Notes under the pieces: model-generated
The model's database searches: none
What the model saw: the letters and a program-made list of their open reading frames with translations, nothing else
Told to the model about the DNA's origin: nothing
Made by a program: the position numbers and the translations under genes
Part shown: piece after piece, positions 10,101 through 11,475 of the stretch
Numbering within the stretch: position 1 is the first letter of the stretch
Layout of the letters: every line of letters starts with the position of its first letter
NCBI GenBank assembly: GCA_018401175.1
Contig: JAGYLK010000174.1
Span: forward strand, 1 to 11,475
Direction of reading: 5' to 3'
Length of the DNA: 11,475 nt
Source of the DNA: Candidatus Altimarinota bacterium
GTDB taxonomy: Bacteria > Patescibacteriota > Gracilibacteria > UBA4473

Positions 10101-11475
10101 GAATATAACGTTTCAATGGGAAACGGTTGCAGAGGCAGTTCCCCCCATTCGTTATATGGCATATGATTTTGAAGGAAATGATGGAAGAGATGATATTGCA
10201 GTTGCATGGCAATCCGACTCAACAGCACAAACGATTCAGTTTCTTTCTTCTGGATCGGGGACAGTCCCTGCCAAAAGCGGTGGAACCCCAGCTTCTCCAT
10301 TTCTCAGAACGCATCGTCGAGTTATTGAGGAAGTATTTCCAGACCTCTTACCACCAGATTTTGATGCAGAAGCAACAGCAGCAGATGTGCTTGATTGTTT
10401 GAGTACACAGCAAAATGAAGATGGTATTCCCACAATATTGACAACTGCTTCTGTAGAAGAAGCCCAAGAACATGTAATACAGGGAAAAAAGAAAACGTCA
10501 TGGATCGATGCCATTCCATCAATAGTATTTCTTGCTCCTGGACCACAAAGCATTTATATTCCTCCCTTTTCTATTCCTATTCCGATTCCTTCGTTTGGAG
10601 TTCCCATTTTGTGGGTTGGGCCTTCGCCACCATTTGTGGGAGCAGGACCAAATCCAACCTCTCTTTTTCGATTGTATGTAATGCCTACTACTTCATTGCA
10701 GATAGGATTGGGAATATGTGGAGGACCGGTGCTTGATCCTACCATGACGCCGACAGGAGTTCCCTTTCCTCCGCAATGTGTTGTTCTCGTTCCTCAATTT
10801 CCGACAGGAACTTCCAATAGTTCTTCTGGAGGAGGAGGTGGTGGAGGTGATTCAGGAACAAGTACAGAAAATACTTCTTGCACGAGATTAAATCCAGAAA
10901 ATGAAGCAACGGCGCAACAAGAATTATTCCAACAACTGTATGCTCCGGTGGGAGACGGCAGGACACGGTTAGACTTCAACGTTGGTGCGCCATTCACGAT
11001 TCAACCAATGCGTGCTTCAACAAACAGACAAATAAAAGCGGCTGATATCTTGAGTCAATGGGTACAAGATCAATGGAGAGAACTCACAAATTTCAAGTTT
11101 CCAAAATTCAATCTCAAGCTTCCGAAATTCAAAAATCAACCATTTTCTTCAGAGGAACCAGTTCTTTCTCAATTAAAAAAATCACCATTTGTGGATATTC
11201 AAACAAAAAAAATAACGATCAATTATCCATCTTTTTCAGATGATCAATTCGAAAGAGCCGGGAAGGACATGAAACAGTGGAAGAAAGATTCACAGAAAAA
11301 ACGAGAAGAAACCAAAAAAGAGTGGAATCAAGTGGGGTGTGCGAGTTTTGAAAATGGAGAGTGGAATAGCGCAACAGAAGAATGTGATGCTTCTCCAGAA
11401 GATTCAGCAGCATTAGAGATATTGACTCAACTCTCGAGATATAAAACAGAGGCAACTGCCATTCGCCTCCCATCC
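4069..11475 (+). CDS. Giant exported Ig-like/FG-GAP protein (3' partial)
   Basis: One frame runs without a stop for 2,469 codons to the window edge, so the protein is longer than this. The ATG at 4069 is the first possible start after the in-frame TAA at 4042-4044. It gives a basic n-region followed by a hydrophobic core and an AXA-type cleavage site, whereas internal ATGs at 4105 and 4114 would lose the basic part. No Shine-Dalgarno sequence sits at a normal distance; GGAG at 4034-4037 is about 31 bases away. Domain order: signal peptide 1-31; unrecognised region 32-442; eight-cysteine, Asp-rich module 443-580; helical, charged region about 600-860; about five beta-sandwich domains 882-1401; beta-rich region about 1402-1710; three FG-GAP-like motifs 1721-2041; Pro-rich stretch and Gly linker 2145-2264; basic C-terminal part. 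The family features suggest a surface or secreted adhesion or cell-contact protein. That role is inference. No catalytic motif and no membrane anchor are seen in the visible part. Confidence 0.92.
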   Translation, partial: MPRAIHRSFKNWMSFMLIFCVLSPSVSPVFAAPFWERWTETTEVSVPEVRRTQLVSILVEQDLLENNELSTKIERYGIDVQQAIKGQVILVPVTNNASPLDLWNGNAQLYFSGYNNDHKSQLIGTIIVGNVPLPVVKKEGRLHATPFPLTDFEKPSYIWNTTEERFVWQSGGDEQPEIWHGVIRSDEQTKAARIRDLKAYFDRNHRVHTGEEIVSKKMFLADIPAQRRGISDQQKEMYYKWIDHLEDFSYLRFNKNWLNGLFADANPADTIPLELLPASMQGADTNADFSAMPDVQTKLVIDQMAQRYLEAAREKIVEILSPAGKVGRWESGEMDTTIGLIAKKDEWAARILREANDEVETILRGKLTDPTLAIPAKRILKTEHKYQPYETILGVDTPLGPPITKELYVNGVPLLEIDRWGWDRETQAMKLFDTPREFPAENCSLFRGTLPDEEHPAGQLAELNRVYNFETAKLDSCVDWDGDDTDDGDREDHEYEGCCAKNISFGGTGFDLSAPDCTVNNGWSPVFTCERVGSWQCGLSVLEYPLPLLIHWEHIGATKPVFDLKGSRPVSTGIVGAQGCEDFFEEEGDSANQKEISTLMFHDEPRLETLQAQAAAQAVSALPADDPRGASFYDSADVFHRIHFPSAFDFIGKDRELLSKEEKEAFFSSQLEQALVAAITNIDSTAGNSGKIEEADFDTTLWKNTNRQQEVIDALLWLGKDLEQKHGEMIRGVLSDPLEAARILGKEDFNGYEVLEIIAESAEDDALRLEFEKGDADMEASNTFRDAQKESEEFSPISQENWMEEGRTEENLPKGWSAKEETGCSGINLLTWPTECLLPWVESLPDSFSHTLSLPFDTPISKEEQTLLLEGNVPTEQEIASIQVSPETIILAANDVMPITVSVEIKDEAGDLIQAPQEVSLSATSADALDFFTLSPSGTRIATGGKTQFRLIPKTRAFGGKFSFQVLVGDKTTEIPVSVTQSEMVVSVDTNSVRAGETEEVRLKINTFEGEKNLTTAYDGKWVKASSSLGTFIGGGRAKFKNGTAEISFLPGTKSGQGSILIQDEEKVLPEEKFSFEILPADPAALQLEAPSVLVRNGAPAEVHARVTDRFGNTIIADVPEVQWEISKDHTIEKNTAFLSTPTMKEAEISVGLPKIPSSFLQQNISVVDRPQLLVDVQKDSLEAGTIDPVFIPISVEGDLPGVFQIDVSVRGEAGIFPTTIELRDGRGQLPFSAGTKAGRSTIQLQAPGFGATTFVLDVLPSDPYKIKMSAERTILQIGDDRRNTLFIRVVDRFGNEVPFVSNEISLLQNPGEKWEGSDLDQLESLGVIDENSSVKSYLEEQLVITERETNPIVTFNPASPKITRGTEEIEIYTTEEKSGHVFLVATAEGLLPDTLELDIVRVLKQEEWKDSLSPKSFMTLLLGNAGGRLDKPSFGNRFLFDGKTQAVVTLLEDPSPQKTLFTFDPNGEYFAHTLLPESGNKFSFRVDEFARATLSFSQKAEWNTSEGWDFLPGEGTDTSIKNGSIWEKNQKIITLLPGGGFHLEADTKIMPTDSWKRWDIFFQGKKKGTALLGLDTDEIFTDTKNTLGVFFESLAPEIYIEPSFTGKTTTDAIGRAGFQREEKEDQKKTLQSSRISAEDALQEEGVGWTTDWKPGALFAAGNNVGESVRIAASDAIILLGDPTITRGEENQTNGAGLTDDIGRVLWSSPFGPIDQVLAADVNGDGRSEIFSRIGNTLFALYHDRHQLDNFRDTGVFLRFADGAQKLAAHTNAQGSLLHFLQLNDEGKIMLHANQNSGTFTRQNLDVGIQEKIVDFDVVELNGDAYADLIFLDAHNVLWFAYGKKDQWYPAQYVDSFAPSFEKIDEKYTAANEQSYPKTEGTKFPQLDDFLLRFEGINENATWSGETKMMNNRSFIPLSDAKDFDTWYRVEIEDENAKEGISVVPGKRFSHSLTLSGNQTLLSEGELIIPQSVGFQFEENSFICNGCQTLPVVKETSRIIQVSVGNILARANITFQWETVAEAVPPIRYMAYDFEGNDGRDDIAVAWQSDSTAQTIQFLSSGSGTVPAKSGGTPASPFLRTHRRVIEEVFPDLLPPDFDAEATAADVLDCLSTQQNEDGIPTILTTASVEEAQEHVIQGKKKTSWIDAIPSIVFLAPGPQSIYIPPFSIPIPIPSFGVPILWVGPSPPFVGAGPNPTSLFRLYVMPTTSLQIGLGICGGPVLDPTMTPTGVPFPPQCVVLVPQFPTGTSNSSSGGGGGGGDSGTSTENTSCTRLNPENEATAQQELFQQLYAPVGDGRTRLDFNVGAPFTIQPMRASTNRQIKAADILSQWVQDQWRELTNFKFPKFNLKLPKFKNQPFSSEEPVLSQLKKSPFVDIQTKKITINYPSFSDDQFERAGKDMKQWKKDSQKKREETKKEWNQVGCASFENGEWNSATEECDASPEDSAALEILTQLSRYKTEATAIRLPS
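5395..5808 (+). other. Eight-cysteine, Asp-rich module in the giant protein
   Basis: Residues 443-580 contain cysteines at 443, 477, 498, 499, 517, 529, 537 and 580. The roughly 400 mature residues before them contain none. Residues 479-492 form an acidic loop (D479, D481, D483, D484, D486, D487, D489, D492) resembling DxDxD calcium-binding loops, although the glycine and the terminal acidic residue expected of an EF-hand are not in register. The even cysteine count in an exported protein suggests disulfide bonds. No named domain is recognised. Confidence 0.5.
7018..7572 (+). repeat. Ig-like super-repeat, unit 1
   Basis: Residues 984-1168 are the first copy of a two-domain unit. Matching landmarks are S992 and A995-G996, the G-T-K at 1052-1054, LPADP at 1079-1083 and DRFGN at 1109-1113. 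The second copy repeats these landmarks in the same order about 181-189 residues later. The duplication is visible at protein level only; the DNA has diverged. Confidence 0.6.
7585..8271 (+). repeat. Ig-like super-repeat, unit 2
   Basis: Residues 1173-1401 are the second copy, with S1181 and A1184-G1185, G-T-K at 1235-1237, LPSDP at 1260-1264 and DRFGN at 1292-1296. Its second domain is longer than in unit 1, with extra residues around 1305-1360. Confidence 0.55.
9211..10248 (+). other. FG-GAP/VCBS-like calcium-binding region
   Basis: Three acidic loops followed by hydrophobic strands occur at residues 1721-1729 (D1721, N1723, D1725, G1726, E1729), 1820-1828 (E1820, N1822, D1824, D1828) and 2033-2041 (D2033, E2035, N2037, D2041). 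The first is a near-perfect DxNxDGxxE FG-GAP loop; the other two are variants. In integrin-like and VCBS proteins these loops bind calcium inside beta-propeller blades. The spacing here (99 and 213 residues) is wider than the usual blade length, so the fold may be atypical or partly degenerate. Confidence 0.65.
10501..10860 (+). other. Pro-rich hydrophobic stretch and polyglycine linker
   Basis: Residues 2145-2245 are rich in Pro, Ile, Phe and Gly (for example PPFSIPIPIPSFGVP at 2165-2179), with cysteines at 2217 and 2237. They are followed by a Ser/Thr/Gly linker with seven consecutive glycines at 2254-2260. The prolines make a membrane helix unlikely. The linker probably separates the FG-GAP region from a distinct C-terminal part. 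Confidence 0.6.
11092..11133 (+). other. Basic duplicated K-F/L-P-K-F motif in the C-terminal part
   Basis: Residues 2342-2355 contain two close copies of K-[FL]-P-K-F (KFPKF, then KLPKF) within a lysine- and phenylalanine-rich stretch. It follows a Trp-containing helical segment (W2331, W2336). Its role is unknown. The protein continues beyond the window, with another cysteine pair at 2424 and 2439. Confidence 0.4.

Noticed and set aside
10525..10632. Transmembrane anchor in the hydrophobic stretch
   Set aside because: Prolines occur every few residues, so a continuous membrane helix is unlikely.
4069..11475. Phage tail fibre or prophage gene
   Set aside because: The protein has a Sec signal peptide, and no phage structural, lysis or integration gene is near.

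Overview
The window is almost entirely filled by two very long plus-strand genes, both cut by its edges. I recognise no RNA gene, mobile element, CRISPR array, transposase or phage gene. Base composition is moderately AT-rich, roughly 40% GC by eye from a few lines. The two genes share a coding style rich in GAA, AAA, GGA and CGA codons. Two adjacent giant genes with no recognisable housekeeping function, one of them an exported Ig-like/FG-GAP protein, suggest an uncultivated bacterium of the Patescibacteria (Candidate Phyla Radiation) type. There is no in-frame TGA in about 3,780 codons, which argues against the UGA-as-glycine lineages (Absconditabacteria and Gracilibacteria in the strict sense). 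A standard-code relative such as Peregrinibacteria would fit. This taxonomic guess is inference and only about even odds.

Layout. Positions 2-3940 hold the 3' part of a gene for a large, charged, mostly helical, soluble-looking protein with no signal peptide, no evident membrane segment and few cysteines (at least 1,312 residues, N-terminus off the left edge). Positions 3941-4068 are a 128-base AT-rich gap with a weak candidate promoter and no convincing terminator. From 4069 to the right edge (11475) one reading frame runs unbroken for 2,469 codons. It encodes an exported giant whose C-terminus lies outside the window.

The exported giant begins with a clear signal peptide (cleavage predicted after residue 31). 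Then come a long N-terminal region of no recognised family, a module with eight cysteines and an Asp-rich loop (residues 443-580), a helical linker region, and about five beta-sandwich (Ig/invasin-like) domains at residues 882-1401, four of which form a duplicated two-domain unit. A further beta-rich region follows, then a segment with three FG-GAP-like calcium-binding motifs (1721-2041), a Pro-rich hydrophobic stretch ending in a seven-glycine linker (2145-2264), and a basic C-terminal part.

How they may work together: the architecture fits a secreted or surface-displayed protein for adhesion or cell contact, with calcium-stabilised and disulfide-stabilised parts. The upstream protein looks cytoplasmic and may be co-inherited with it, but nothing in the sequence shows a direct functional link. 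Neither function is established.
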